The translations under genes and the position numbers were made by a program. The notes under the pieces are model-generated. The model worked only from the letters and a program-made list of their open reading frames with translations. It had not been told where the DNA came from and did not search any database. Of a stretch of 64,000 bases of DNA, positions 43,336 to 51,736 are shown piece by piece. Source of the DNA: Pirellulimonas nuda (GTDB lineage Bacteria; Planctomycetota; Planctomycetia; Pirellulales; Lacipirellulaceae); assembly GCF_007750855.1 (NCBI RefSeq), contig NZ_CP036291.1, forward strand, positions 868,001-932,000, written 5' to 3'. Position 1 is the first letter of the stretch. Every line of letters begins with the position of its first letter.

Positions 43336-44232
43336 ATGAACTCCGCCGCCGACACGCTTGTGGCGACTGGCGCCCGCACCGCTGGGTGGGCGCGGCTGGG
43401 CGACTTCGCCAGCCTGACCAAGCCGCGGATCGTGGTGATGGAGCTCATCACCGTGGCCATCGCCATGCAGGTGGCGTCGGGTGGGGCGTGGACGCCGTCG
43501 GCGTTCTGGGCCGCCATCATCGGCGCCGGGCTGGTGGCCGGCAGCGCCAACGCGCTGAACATGTGGATCGAGCAGCCGTACGACGCCCAGATGCGCCGCA
43601 CCCGCCGCCGGCCGCTCCCCGCGGGCCGGCTGGCCGCCAGCGAGGTGATGACCTTCTCGGCCGTGACGCTCGTGGCCGGCACGGTGCTGCTGGCGCTCTT
43701 TGTGAACACGGCCACCACGGTGATCGGCGTGGCGTGCTGGCTGACGTACGTCGCCCTCTACACGCCGATGAAACGCCGCACGGCCTGGAACACCACCGTC
43801 GGCGCGGTGAGCGGGGCGCTGCCCATCCTGATGGGGTGGACCGCCGGCGGCGGGGCGCTCGACCTCACCGCCTGGGCGCTGGTGGGTGTGCTGTTCTTCT
43901 GGCAGTACCCGCACTTCATGGCGATCGCCTGGATGTACCGCGAGGACTACATCGAGGTCGGATACAAGATGACCACCACGGTCGACCCCACCGGCTGGCA
44001 CGCCGGTTTGCAGGCGGTTTTTGGGTCGATCGCTCTTTGGGGGGTCTCCATCCTGCCGGCCGTCTCGCACGAGGCGGTTTACGTGTCGATCGTCAGCGTG
44101 CTGGCCCTGGTGATGCTGTGGCCCAGCATCCAGTTCTGCCGCGCCCCCAGCGACCCGGCCGCCAAGCGACTCTTGCGGGCGAGCCTGGTTTATCTTCCAC
44201 TCTGGCTCGTGGCCTTCTGGATGTGCTGGTAG
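43336..44232 (+). CDS. ctaB: Protohaem IX farnesyltransferase (haem O synthase)
   Basis: A 298-residue UbiA-family prenyltransferase. The first Asp-rich site is NALNMWIEQPYDAQMRRTRRRPLPAGRL, here quoted in part (N-x-W-x-x-x-x-x-D-x-x-M-x-R-T), and the second is YREDYIEVGYKM. LTKPRIVVMELIT near the start is typical. Nine membrane helices are expected. It farnesylates haem B to haem O, the substrate of CtaA just upstream. Together they imply an aa3- or similar haem-copper oxidase encoded elsewhere. Confidence 0.94.
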   Translation: MNSAADTLVATGARTAGWARLGDFASLTKPRIVVMELITVAIAMQVASGGAWTPSAFWAAIIGAGLVAGSANALNMWIEQPYDAQMRRTRRRPLPAGRLAASEVMTFSAVTLVAGTVLLALFVNTATTVIGVACWLTYVALYTPMKRRTAWNTTVGAVSGALPILMGWTAGGGALDLTAWALVGVLFFWQYPHFMAIAWMYREDYIEVGYKMTTTVDPTGWHAGLQAVFGSIALWGVSILPAVSHEAVYVSIVSVLALVMLWPSIQFCRAPSDPAAKRLLRASLVYLPLWLVAFWMCW

Positions 44233-44233
44233 A

Positions 44234-44318
44234 GAAGCGGTCAGCTATCAGCCGTCAGCGATCAGCTTTTGACGTGACGTTCCTTGCTGACCGCTGAAAG
44301 CTGACCGCTGAAAGCTCC
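44234..44318. repeat. GTCAGCTATCAGCCGTCAGC-type repeat (family G)
   Basis: GCGGTCAGCTATCAGCCGTC words at the left and GCTGACCGCTGAAAGCTGAC words at the right form an inverted repeat around GACGTGACGTTCC. It fills the 88-bp gap between ctaB and the ABC ATPase gene completely. Confidence 0.8.
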
Positions 44319-44320
44319 TT

Positions 44321-45241
44321 ATGCTCGCTATCCGTATCGCCGACGTCCGCTACCGCTACGGCGACCGAGAGGCGCTGTGTGGGCTCTCGCTCGACGTGGC
44401 GCCGGGGGAAACGGTCACCGTGCTCGGCCCCAACGGCAGCGGCAAGAGCACGCTGTTCCGGCTGATCTCGACCCTGATGCCCATGCAGCAGGGCGAGATC
44501 GACGTGTTCGGCTGCAGCGTCCGCACAGACGCCGCCCGGGTGCGCGGCGCCCTGGGGGTGGTGTTCCAGTCGCCGAGCCTCGACAAAAAGCTGACCGTTC
44601 GGGAGAACCTCCGCTGCCACGCCGCCATGTACGGCCTCGGCGGGCTGGAGCTCAAACGCCGCATCGGCGAGATGCTCGGCCGGCTGAAGCTAGAAGACCG
44701 CGCCGGCGACCGCGTTGAGACCCTCTCCGGCGGGCTGAAACGCCGCGTCGAGCTCGCCAAGGGGATGCTGCACGAGCCGCGGCTATTGGTGCTAGACGAA
44801 CCCTCTACCGGCCTCGACCCCGCGGCCCGCAGCGACCTGTGGCGCTACCTGGGCGAGGTTAGCGAGCAGGACGGCGTGACCGTGGTCGCCACCAGCCACC
44901 TGCTGGAAGAAGCCGAACGGGCCGACCGCATCGCCATCGTCCACCAGGGCCAGGTGGTGGCGTGCGACACGCCGACGGCGCTCAAGAGCTCGCTGGGTGG
45001 CGACGCCATCACGCTCCGCTCGGCCGACCCCAAAGCGCTGGCCGCCGCGATCGAAGAAAAATTCAACTGCCCCGCGCAGGTGCTGGACGGCGTGGTGCGG
45101 CTCGAACAACCCGACGGCCACCAATGGGCCAGCCGGCTGTTCGAGGGCGTGGGCGACCGATTCGACGAGCTAACCATCGGCAAGCCGACGCTCGAGGACG
45201 TGTTCATCGCGCGCACGGGGCACCGGTTTTTTGCGGAGTAG
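44321..45241 (+). CDS. ABC transporter ATP-binding protein (ABC-2/CcmA-NatA type)
   Basis: A 306-residue ATPase with Walker A GPNGSGKSTLF, Q-loop VVFQSPSLDKKLT, signature LSGGLKRRVELAKGML, Walker B LLVLDEPSTGLD and H-loop ATSHLLEEAE. The C-terminal extension of about 80 residues is typical of drug- or copper-related ABC-2 exporters (NodI, DrrA, NosF). It pairs with the permease at 45373-46185. Its place directly after the haem A/O synthases recurs in planctomycete-type oxidase clusters, so a role in oxidase maturation is plausible, but the substrate is unknown. Confidence 0.9.
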   Translation: MLAIRIADVRYRYGDREALCGLSLDVAPGETVTVLGPNGSGKSTLFRLISTLMPMQQGEIDVFGCSVRTDAARVRGALGVVFQSPSLDKKLTVRENLRCHAAMYGLGGLELKRRIGEMLGRLKLEDRAGDRVETLSGGLKRRVELAKGMLHEPRLLVLDEPSTGLDPAARSDLWRYLGEVSEQDGVTVVATSHLLEEAERADRIAIVHQGQVVACDTPTALKSSLGGDAITLRSADPKALAAAIEEKFNCPAQVLDGVVRLEQPDGHQWASRLFEGVGDRFDELTIGKPTLEDVFIARTGHRFFAE

Positions 45242-45246
45242 CTGTG

Positions 45247-45330
45247 GAGAAGATGATAGAGGTTAGAGGATAGGAACGGACGCGCAGGCGATCGCTTGCG
45301 CTTCTCTATCATCTAACCTCTATCATCTCA
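45247..45330. repeat. ATGATAGAGGTTAGAGGATAG palindrome (family F) with GCGATCGC core
   Basis: Left arm 45249-45274 and right arm 45306-45330 (CTATCATCTAACCTCTATC) are complementary. The centre at 45285-45300 reads CAGGCGATCGCTTGCG, the same core as in the family D element at 62807-62876. It lies between the ABC ATPase and permease genes. Confidence 0.85.
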
Positions 45331-45372
45331 ACCGCCGACGCTCCGCGCAACGACACTACTGCGAACCACACC

Positions 45373-46185
45373 ATGACCGAGCTCGCCCTCCGCCGTGCAC
45401 CTGCGCTCCCCGCCGTCGTCGCACTTGCTTGGCGCGAGCTGGTGCGGTTTTTTCGCCAACGCAACCGCGTGTTCGGCGCCCTGGGGCAGCCGATCATCTT
45501 CTGGTTCTTGTTCAGCGAAGGGCTCAAGTCGAGCGACCTAGACTACGCCCACTTCTTCCCGGGCACGCTGGCGATGATCCTGTTGTTCACCGCCATCTTT
45601 GCGACGATCTCGATCATCGAAGACCGCAACGAGGGCTTCTTGCAGGGGGTGCTGGTCTCCCCCGCGCCGCGGTGGGCGATGGTGCTGGGCAAGGTGCTGG
45701 GGGGCGCCGCGATCGCATGGATCCAGGGGATCGCGTTCATGCTGCTGGGCTGGATCGGCTTCTCGAGCATCGTCCATCCATCGGCCCTGGGCGCCGTGCA
45801 GGCGGCTTTGCTCATGGGGCTGATGGCGATTGCGCTCACGGGGCTGGGGTTCGCGATCGCGTGGCGGATGGAGTCGACGCACGCGTTCCACGCCATCATG
45901 AGCGTCTTCTTGCTGCCGATGTGGCTGCTCTCGGGCGCCTTCTTCCGCCAGGGCCAGGCCGGCCTGCTGGGCTGGGTGGTGTCCATCAACCCGCTCACCT
46001 ACGGCGTCGCCGGGCTGCGGCGTTACCTGACGCACGCCGACGGGCTGACCACCTTCGCCAACGATCCGATCCCGGGCGTCCCCCCGCTGTGGCTCTGCTG
46101 GCTAGTGACCGCGCTGTTCGCGGCGGCGATGCTCACGCTGAGCTGGCGCGTGGCGGCGACGCGCGTGAAGGGCGACGTGCAGTAG
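45373..46185 (+). CDS. ABC-2 type transporter permease
   Basis: A 270-residue membrane protein with six helices and the ABC-2 pattern: an N-terminal amphipathic coupling helix (ALAWRELVRFFRQRNRV), GQPIIFWFLFSEGL, EDRNEGFLQGVLVSPAPRW, and the late FLLPMWLLSGAFFR ... WVVSINPLTYGVAGLR signature. It forms the membrane part of the exporter with the ATPase at 44321-45241. Convergent with the PQQ-propeller gene; only repeats separate them. Confidence 0.9.
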   Translation: MTELALRRAPALPAVVALAWRELVRFFRQRNRVFGALGQPIIFWFLFSEGLKSSDLDYAHFFPGTLAMILLFTAIFATISIIEDRNEGFLQGVLVSPAPRWAMVLGKVLGGAAIAWIQGIAFMLLGWIGFSSIVHPSALGAVQAALLMGLMAIALTGLGFAIAWRMESTHAFHAIMSVFLLPMWLLSGAFFRQGQAGLLGWVVSINPLTYGVAGLRRYLTHADGLTTFANDPIPGVPPLWLCWLVTALFAAAMLTLSWRVAATRVKGDVQ

Positions 46186-46189
46186 GGGG

Positions 46190-46351
46190 GAGGTGTTAGG
46201 TGTTAGGTGTTAGGCGTTAGGCGTTAGGCGTTAGGTCTTCGTTGGTGGGAAGCTTGCGACTAGCGCCGGTAGCTGCCGACCTACGGTCGGCGCGCTACTG
46301 TGTTTGTTCACTACTTAGCCACGCGCCGAACTTAGATCGGCAGCTACCGGG
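46190..46351. repeat. GTGTTAG heptamer tandem plus CGGTAGCTGCCGA inverted repeat (family N)
   Basis: 46193-46236 is six tandem heptamers (three GTGTTAG, three GCGTTAG). It is followed by an inverted repeat of 46266-46294 (CGGTAGCTGCCGACCTACGG) and 46323-46351 (GATCGGCAGCTACCGG). The stop codon of the PQQ-propeller gene (complement of CTA, 46344-46346) lies within the right arm. Confidence 0.82.
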
Positions 46352-48368
46352 CTCTTCTTGTTTGTTGGGCGCTCACTTGGGCTGCATTGGGTTCTTCTGC
46401 TTCGGTGACGTCGAAGCAGACCATCTCTCGCCCGTTCCGCACCAGCAGCTTGCCGTGGGCGATGACCGGGTGGTTCCAGGTTTTCCCCTGGGCCGCGGGG
46501 ATGCGGGCCAGGACCTCGGGCTTGGTGGGGTCCGCGCGCAGCAGCACCACTTCGCCGGTCAGCTCGGTCGTGACCACCAGCAGCCCGGAATCCGCAACCA
46601 GCAGAACCTGGCCTTGGCCAAACTCGACCTCCCGACGGCTCCGCTTGGGCCAGCTCGACTCGCCCGTCTCGGGGTCGATGCAGGTCAGGAAGATGCCGTC
46701 GAACCCGTACAGGAACCCCTCGTGCTCGACCAAATCGTTGAAGTAAGGTTTCAGTTCCTTACTCTGCCAAACCGTCTCCGTGGTCCAGAGATCGCCGTTG
46801 GCCGCGACGCGCAACGGAGCGCTTTTTGAAGGATCGCTGTCTGGCGGGGCACTATCCGGTGGAGCACTGTCCGACGGCGCTCCGTCAGACGAAGCGCTCC
46901 GCTGCGCGTCGCGGCTAACGGTGTGGTTGAGCTTTATTGCGTGCGTGCCGGCGCCGTAGCCGGTGGCGATGATGAGGGTGTCGTCGCCGCGGACTAGGGG
47001 TTGCACGATTCTTGGGAAACCGCCGATGGGCCAGTCGTAGAACCACAACGACTTGCCCGTTTGGGGGTCGAGGGATTCGGCCCCGGCGTTCGACGTAATC
47101 ACCACCTGCGGCACGCCCAGCAGGGTGGCGAGGTGGGGCGAGCCGTAGCCGTGGAAGCCGGCGCCGCCCCGCCAAACCGGTTCGCCGGTCTGCGTGTCGT
47201 ACGCGATCGCTGCCTCGGGTAGGTTGGACTCTAGGGGGAGCGATTTGGTCCTGGGGTCGCCGGCGTACACGATCGCGAGCTTGCCCCCATCGGCCCGATC
47301 GACGATCAGCGGCGAGCTCGCGAAGCCCCACTCCGGGGGGACCTCCATCGGCGTGTCGTCGATCAGCGACCGCTGCCACAGTTGCTTGCCGGTCCGCGCG
47401 TCGAGCTTCTGCACCACGCCCGAGCCGCCGGTGGTGTACAGGAACCCCCCGTCGAACGTCGGCGTGCCGCGCGGCCCCGCGCCGGCGGTCGACTCGTCGA
47501 AGCGGGCCTCGACGCCGCTCGCCCAGCGCTCGTCGCCACTATTCAGGTCGTAGCAGACCACCATTTCTTGTTCGCCGCGTTGTTCCTGCGTGAAGACGTT
47601 GTCGCCGATGACGCAGAACGAGCTCCAACCGGGCCCGACGTCGCGTCTCCACAGCTCCCGCGGCGGGTTCTCGGCCCAATCGTCGCGGACCTCGACGCCG
47701 ACGAGCCGCCCGTCGCGGTGCGGGCCGCGGAACTCCGGCCAGTCCGTGTCGCTGGCTACCAGGGGCTCGCCGATCGAAGAGTCGCCGGGGGAGTCGGGCT
47801 TGGCGATCGAGGCGTCGGGATCCGCCAGGTTAGCGAGGAACTCTTGCTCGGCGGTGGGGGTCCACCGCCACGCGAAGTCGGCGGCCAGGTAACCCGACAT
47901 GCCGTTGGAGCGGAGGCAGCACCACACCACGATCGGCAGGAGCGACGCGACCAGCGTCGGCCAACGGGCCCGCCGCCACCCTAGTGGCCGCGTCACCACC
48001 ATCGCGGCGACGGCCGCCAGCAGGATCGAGGGGAGCAGGTAGAACGCGACCGGCATGGCGCGCATGTACGGGTGGAACCCGCCAAGCAGCCCCGCGGCGA
48101 GCGCCGCGATCACGATCGCCAGCCCGCGCCAGCGGTCGCCCCACGGCACCCGGCTGAACCCCAGCCACCAGATGAGGAACAACAGCGTCCCCCCCAGGGC
48201 GCCGAGGATAACCCCCTCCATCACGCCGGGCGCGGTCATGCCGCTGGAGGAGAAGCGGGCCGGGAGGGTGGTCGACAACCAAACCAGCGCCACGATCAAC
48301 ACGCCGGGCCACACGCGGGGGGGGCGGCCCCATTTGCGGGAGCGCGACTTCTGGGGGGCTGCGGGCAT
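46344..48368 (-). CDS. Membrane-anchored PQQ-like beta-propeller (WD40/PQQ) protein
   Basis: A 674-residue protein with four membrane helices in the first 155 residues (VLIVALVWLSTTL, ILGALGGTLLFLIWWLG, LAIVIAALAAGLLGGF, AFYLLPSILLAAVAAMVV), then an outer PQQ_2-type propeller. Blade signatures are WPEFRGPHRDGRLVG, ELWRRDVGPGWSSFCV, WQRSLIDDTP, AYDTQTGEPVWRGG, SLDPQTGKSLWFYD and CIDPETGESSW. It is the planctomycete PQQ-binding-like repeat family, function unknown, possibly a periplasmic scaffold. An in-frame palindromic repeat inserts about 35 Ser/Asp/Pro-rich residues between two blades (46804-46912), and the stop codon lies in another repeat. Confidence 0.85.
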   Translation of the reverse strand: MPAAPQKSRSRKWGRPPRVWPGVLIVALVWLSTTLPARFSSSGMTAPGVMEGVILGALGGTLLFLIWWLGFSRVPWGDRWRGLAIVIAALAAGLLGGFHPYMRAMPVAFYLLPSILLAAVAAMVVTRPLGWRRARWPTLVASLLPIVVWCCLRSNGMSGYLAADFAWRWTPTAEQEFLANLADPDASIAKPDSPGDSSIGEPLVASDTDWPEFRGPHRDGRLVGVEVRDDWAENPPRELWRRDVGPGWSSFCVIGDNVFTQEQRGEQEMVVCYDLNSGDERWASGVEARFDESTAGAGPRGTPTFDGGFLYTTGGSGVVQKLDARTGKQLWQRSLIDDTPMEVPPEWGFASSPLIVDRADGGKLAIVYAGDPRTKSLPLESNLPEAAIAYDTQTGEPVWRGGAGFHGYGSPHLATLLGVPQVVITSNAGAESLDPQTGKSLWFYDWPIGGFPRIVQPLVRGDDTLIIATGYGAGTHAIKLNHTVSRDAQRSASSDGAPSDSAPPDSAPPDSDPSKSAPLRVAANGDLWTTETVWQSKELKPYFNDLVEHEGFLYGFDGIFLTCIDPETGESSWPKRSRREVEFGQGQVLLVADSGLLVVTTELTGEVVLLRADPTKPEVLARIPAAQGKTWNHPVIAHGKLLVRNGREMVCFDVTEAEEPNAAQVSAQQTRRAR
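46804..46912. repeat. CGCGCAGCGGAGCGCTT palindrome (family O) inside the PQQ-propeller gene
   Basis: Arms 46804-46824 and 46892-46912 match 20 of 21 bases as complements (GCGACGCGCAACGGAGCGCTT type). The interior has tandem GGAGCACTGTCCGACGGCG-like words. The stretch reads in frame as a Ser-Asp-Ala-Pro rich segment (SDGAPSDSAPPDSAPPDS) without stop codons. Confidence 0.85.
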
Positions 48369-48560
48369 CGTTTGGCGTATCTCATGGTCGGATCGGGCGT
48401 CCCGTCGATTGTAGAGCCGCCCCGTCGCAGGGTGCAGGCGCCGGCGTGCGGCTTCTCGCCCTGGTGGCCCGCGCTATAATCGCCCATCGCCCCGCGGGGC
48501 GTCCCGTTCGCCCGCCCCACGGGCCACAGTTCGCCCAGACCCGTCAGGAAAGCCAGCCGT

Positions 48561-50075
48561 ATGTCGTTCGCCGCCGATCAGCCGACCACCCTCGCCCAGC
48601 TCCGCGACGCCGGATGGGTCTCCAAGACCGTCAAGCAAGAGATCCACGACAACTTCCTCCGCCGGCTCGCCGCCGGAGAGGAGCTGTACCCGGGCATCCT
48701 GGGGTTCGACGACACGGTGATCCCGGAGCTGAACATCGCCCTGCTGGCGCAGCACGACATGCTGTTCCTGGGCGAGAAGGGGCAGGCCAAGAGCCGGATG
48801 ATGCGCGCCCTGATGACCTTCCTCGACCCCTGGGTGCCGTACATCGACGACAAACGGATCCCTCTGCACGACGACCCCTACAAGCCGATCACCCGCCGCG
48901 GCAAGCAGATGATCGGCAGCACGCCGGCCGACGAGGTGCCCATCGCGTGGTGGGCTCGCGAGGATCGCTACGCGGAGCGGCTGGCGCCCGGGACCAAGTT
49001 TGCCGACATCATCGGCGAGATCGACCCCGCCAAGCTGGTGGGCGGCGTGAGCATGGGCGCCGAGGAGGCGTTGCACTTCGGGCTGATCCCGCGGATGCAC
49101 CGCGGCATCTTCGCGATGAACGAGCTGCCCGAGCTGGACGAGCTGGTGCAGGTCGGCCTGTTCAACATCCTGGAAGAACGCGACGTGCAGATCCGCGGTT
49201 ACCCGGTGAAGTTCGACATCGACGTGATGATCCTCTTCTCCGCCAACCCGGCAACCTACAACCGCTCCGGCAAGGTGATCCCGCAGCTCAAGGACCGCAT
49301 CGGCTCGATCATCCACACGCACTACCCGCTCGAACGCGAGACGGGGGTGCGGATCTTGGAGCAAGAAGCAGGCGAGGGGCGAGGGGCAAGTGAGGGATTA
49401 GGGGCGACGGGCGAGGGGCGAGTGACGGACGGGGGTGGAGAGGATGGAGCGACAGGGGCTCACCCCTCGCCCCTCGCCGGTAGTCCCCCGGGCGTCGTCG
49501 TGCCCTATTTTATGAAAGAGCTGATCGAGGAGATCAGCCGCGCCGCGCGCAAGAGCAAGTTCATCGACCACGAGTCGGGGGTGAGCGCGCGGTTGTCGAT
49601 CGCCAACTACCGGACGATGGTCGCCTCGGCCCGGCACCGCGCCGCGGTGCTGGGAGAGACCCCGGCGGTGCCGCGGGTCAGCGACCTGGGGCACCTGTAC
49701 GCCAGCTCGCTGGGGAAGCTGGAGCTCGACCTGATGGGCTCGCACCAGATGAGCGAGCGGCAGGTGCTGGACTCGGTGATCGCCGAGGCGATCGCCACGG
49801 TGTTCGGCGAGTACGTGGACGAGTACGGGCTGCCGGAGATCGCCCAGTCGTTTAGCGAGGGGGTGAAGCTAGAGGTAGGAGACATGCTCCCCTCTTCGCA
49901 CTACGCAGAGCTGGTCAAACGTGTGCCCCCCGTCTGGGACAAGGCGTTCGAGGTGAACGCCAGCCAAGACCCGGCGGTGCGGGCGAGCTGCGTTGAGTTC
50001 GTGCTTGCGGGGCTGTACGCCACCGACCGCATCAGCCGCAGCCAGCAGCACGGCCGGATCGTGTACGAGGTGTGA
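48561..50075 (+). CDS. Magnesium-chelatase subunit I-like AAA+ ATPase (MoxR-related)
   Basis: A 504-residue AAA+ protein. Walker A is [14 protein letters not shown], the helix-2 insert region is [15 protein letters not shown], Walker B is [13 protein letters not shown], sensor 1 is [16 protein letters not shown], and the arginine-finger region is [18 protein letters not shown]. The C-terminal lid is helical. Such ChlI-like ATPases usually remodel metal-enzyme complexes with a VWA-domain partner, but no VWA gene is adjacent. Residues 271-308 are Gly/Glu-rich and come from an in-frame repeat (49371-49485), placed between the AAA+ core and the lid. Confidence 0.88.
   Translation: MSFAADQPTTLAQLRDAGWVSKTVKQEIHDNFLRRLAAGEELYPGILGFDDTVIPELNIALLAQHDMLFLGEKGQAKSRMMRALMTFLDPWVPYIDDKRIPLHDDPYKPITRRGKQMIGSTPADEVPIAWWAREDRYAERLAPGTKFADIIGEIDPAKLVGGVSMGAEEALHFGLIPRMHRGIFAMNELPELDELVQVGLFNILEERDVQIRGYPVKFDIDVMILFSANPATYNRSGKVIPQLKDRIGSIIHTHYPLERETGVRILEQEAGEGRGASEGLGATGEGRVTDGGGEDGATGAHPSPLAGSPPGVVVPYFMKELIEEISRAARKSKFIDHESGVSARLSIANYRTMVASARHRAAVLGETPAVPRVSDLGHLYASSLGKLELDLMGSHQMSERQVLDSVIAEAIATVFGEYVDEYGLPEIAQSFSEGVKLEVGDMLPSSHYAELVKRVPPVWDKAFEVNASQDPAVRASCVEFVLAGLYATDRISRSQQHGRIVYEV
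49371..49485. repeat. GGCGAGGGGCGAGGGG repeat (family E) inserted in frame in the AAA+ ATPase gene
   Basis: Left words GGCGAGGGGCGAGGGGCAAG (49371-49390) and again GGGCGAGGGGCGAG (49409-49422) face the complementary CACCCCTCGCCCCTCGCC at 49461-49478. The element has about 115 bases, holds no stop in the gene's frame, and translates to [17 protein letters not shown] followed by an acidic/Gly stretch. Confidence 0.85.
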
Positions 50076-50126
50076 CGGGTGAGCGTATAGTAGAGTGAAG
50101 GAAGGGCGGCAAACCTCGAGGAAACT

Positions 50127-50570
50127 ATGCCAGTTATCACGTTTTTTCGCCAGAAACGGTACGACGATTCCATTCGAGCTGGGCTTGGTCTGGGCGAGCG
50201 ATCGGTTCTTCAAAGTTTCGTGCCATCGGGAAACGAGCCGGACCCCGCCCTGTTGTGGTATGTGGATCTGCGGGTTGAGGGATCTCACCTTCCCACCGAA
50301 GTCGAAGCCGCCCGTCGTTGGCTTGTTGAGCATGAGCAGCAGCTAATGCGTGAGCTCGCCGACGCGGCAATGAAACTTCAGATAGGCCTCGATCAGGTTG
50401 AGTCGGGCCCTTGCGTGCGACGATTCGATCTTCAAGACGGGGTTTCTGGCACTCTAACCGTGTCCGGCATCCGCGCTCTAGATGAGGGAGAGTTAAGCGC
50501 AGCTGTTTCGGAGACCGGCCAAAACTTGAGGGAGATCATCGAATCTCTTGAACCCGTTCTCGTGGCGTGA
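50127..50570 (+). CDS. Hypothetical protein, possible antitoxin partner of the next gene
   Basis: A 147-residue protein without a recognised family: MPVITFFRQKRYDDSIRAGLG..., DPALLWYVDLRVEGSHLPTE, a helical EHEQQLMRELADAAMKLQIG and SGTLTVSGIRALDEGELSAAV. The start is placed at the ATG at 50127. It lies 7 bases upstream of a PIN-domain gene, the position of an antitoxin, yet it is longer than typical VapB. An antitoxin role rests only on position. Confidence 0.65.
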   Translation: MPVITFFRQKRYDDSIRAGLGLGERSVLQSFVPSGNEPDPALLWYVDLRVEGSHLPTEVEAARRWLVEHEQQLMRELADAAMKLQIGLDQVESGPCVRRFDLQDGVSGTLTVSGIRALDEGELSAAVSETGQNLREIIESLEPVLVA

Positions 50571-50577
50571 GCAGAGC

Positions 50578-51000
50578 GTGGCGGACCGAATCCTCGACAC
50601 TTCAGTTCTCATCCAGTTCTGGGCAACCAAGCGCCCGTCGCCCGGCTACTGCCCCACCCAAAAGGAAGCGGCCGAGTGGGCTGCCGACCTGATTCAGACG
50701 CACGGCACGAGGTCGCTCGTCACTCCCGTTTGCATCGAAATGCTGGCGGGTTGTACAAACTCGGATTCGTTACTCGCTACCCGCGCGTTCTTGGCCGCTT
50801 TTGAAGTCGTGGACGATGGCAGCCTGTCTAAAGAGACGGTCGTACTCGCTACAAGCATCGCGGAACGGATTCCCCATGGCGGACGAAGACAGGATGTCAG
50901 AAAGCGCGACCTCGGCGACTGCTTGATTCGCGCATTGGCGGATCGGCATAGCCGCGACGTGCTGACGTTGGACAGAGGGATGCCTCGTAGTCGCTCCTGA
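50578..51000 (+). CDS. PIN-domain protein (VapC-like toxin candidate)
   Basis: A 140-residue PIN-domain protein using GTG 50578 (VADRILDTSVLIQFW). The first acidic residue is Asp in ILDTSVLI, Glu lies in PVCIEMLAGC, and Asp residues in RKRDLGDCLIRALADR and VLTLDRGMP complete the expected quartet. The family cleaves RNA. Its partner is probably the hypothetical protein 7 bases upstream. The lower GC content of the pair suggests horizontal acquisition. Confidence 0.8.
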   Translation: MADRILDTSVLIQFWATKRPSPGYCPTQKEAAEWAADLIQTHGTRSLVTPVCIEMLAGCTNSDSLLATRAFLAAFEVVDDGSLSKETVVLATSIAERIPHGGRRQDVRKRDLGDCLIRALADRHSRDVLTLDRGMPRSRS

Positions 51001-51107
51001 GCGGCCCTTCCTGTTGGTCGTCGCACTACGCCGGCGGCTCGCCTCGAGCGAGTCTGTGCCTCTAGAATCTCTCACATTGCCCCTCAGCCCCCTCGGAGCC
51101 ACCTCGC

Positions 51108-51719
51108 ATGGACACCCTCACCGCTATCCAGGAACGTCGCAGCATCAAGAAGTACGACACGTCGTTCACGATGCCCGAGGCGGACGTCGAGAAGCTGATG
51201 GACCTGGCGCTGCTTTCGCCGACCAGCTTCAACATCCAGAACTGGCGGTTTGTGCTGGTCCGCGACCCCGCGCAGAAGAAGAAGCTGCGCGCCGCGGCCT
51301 GGGACCAGGCGCAGGTAGAAGAGGCCCAGCTCACCATGGTGCTGTGCGGCGACGTGAAGGCGTGGGCCAAAGAGCCCGAGCGCTACTGGAAGAACGTGCC
51401 CGAAGGGACCCGCGACGTGCTGGTGCCGATGATCGAGCAGTTCTACTCAACCTCGGGCGAGCAGGTGCAGCACGACGAGGTGATGCGTAGCTGCGGCATT
51501 GCAGCGCAGACGCTGATGCTGGCCGCCAAGTCGATGGGCTACGACTCGAACCCGATGATCGGGTTCAACACCGAGCAGGTGGCCGAAGTAATCGGGCTGC
51601 CGCCGGGGCACGTGATCGCGATGATGCTGGTGATCGGCAAAGCGGCCAAGCCGGCCCACCCCCGGGGCGGGCAGCTCGCCAAGAGCGAGGTGGTGTTCAC
51701 CGACCGGTTCCCGGGATGA
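51108..51719 (+). CDS. Nitroreductase family protein
   Basis: A 203-residue flavin oxidoreductase. The FMN-binding start AIQERRSIKKYD and LLSPTSFNIQNWRFVLVRD are typical, as is the later SCGIAAQTLMLAAKSMGYDSNPMIGF and the C-terminal GLPPGHVIAMMLVIGKAA. A YxxNVPEGTRD insert is near the dimer interface. It reduces quinones or nitroaromatics with NAD(P)H; the physiological substrate is unknown. Stands alone. Confidence 0.9.
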   Translation: MDTLTAIQERRSIKKYDTSFTMPEADVEKLMDLALLSPTSFNIQNWRFVLVRDPAQKKKLRAAAWDQAQVEEAQLTMVLCGDVKAWAKEPERYWKNVPEGTRDVLVPMIEQFYSTSGEQVQHDEVMRSCGIAAQTLMLAAKSMGYDSNPMIGFNTEQVAEVIGLPPGHVIAMMLVIGKAAKPAHPRGGQLAKSEVVFTDRFPG

Positions 51720-51736
51720 CGCGAGGGCTCGCCCCG

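Noticed and set aside
46193..46236. Heptamer array considered as a short CRISPR
   Set aside because: Units are 7 bases without spacers, and no cas genes are present in the window.
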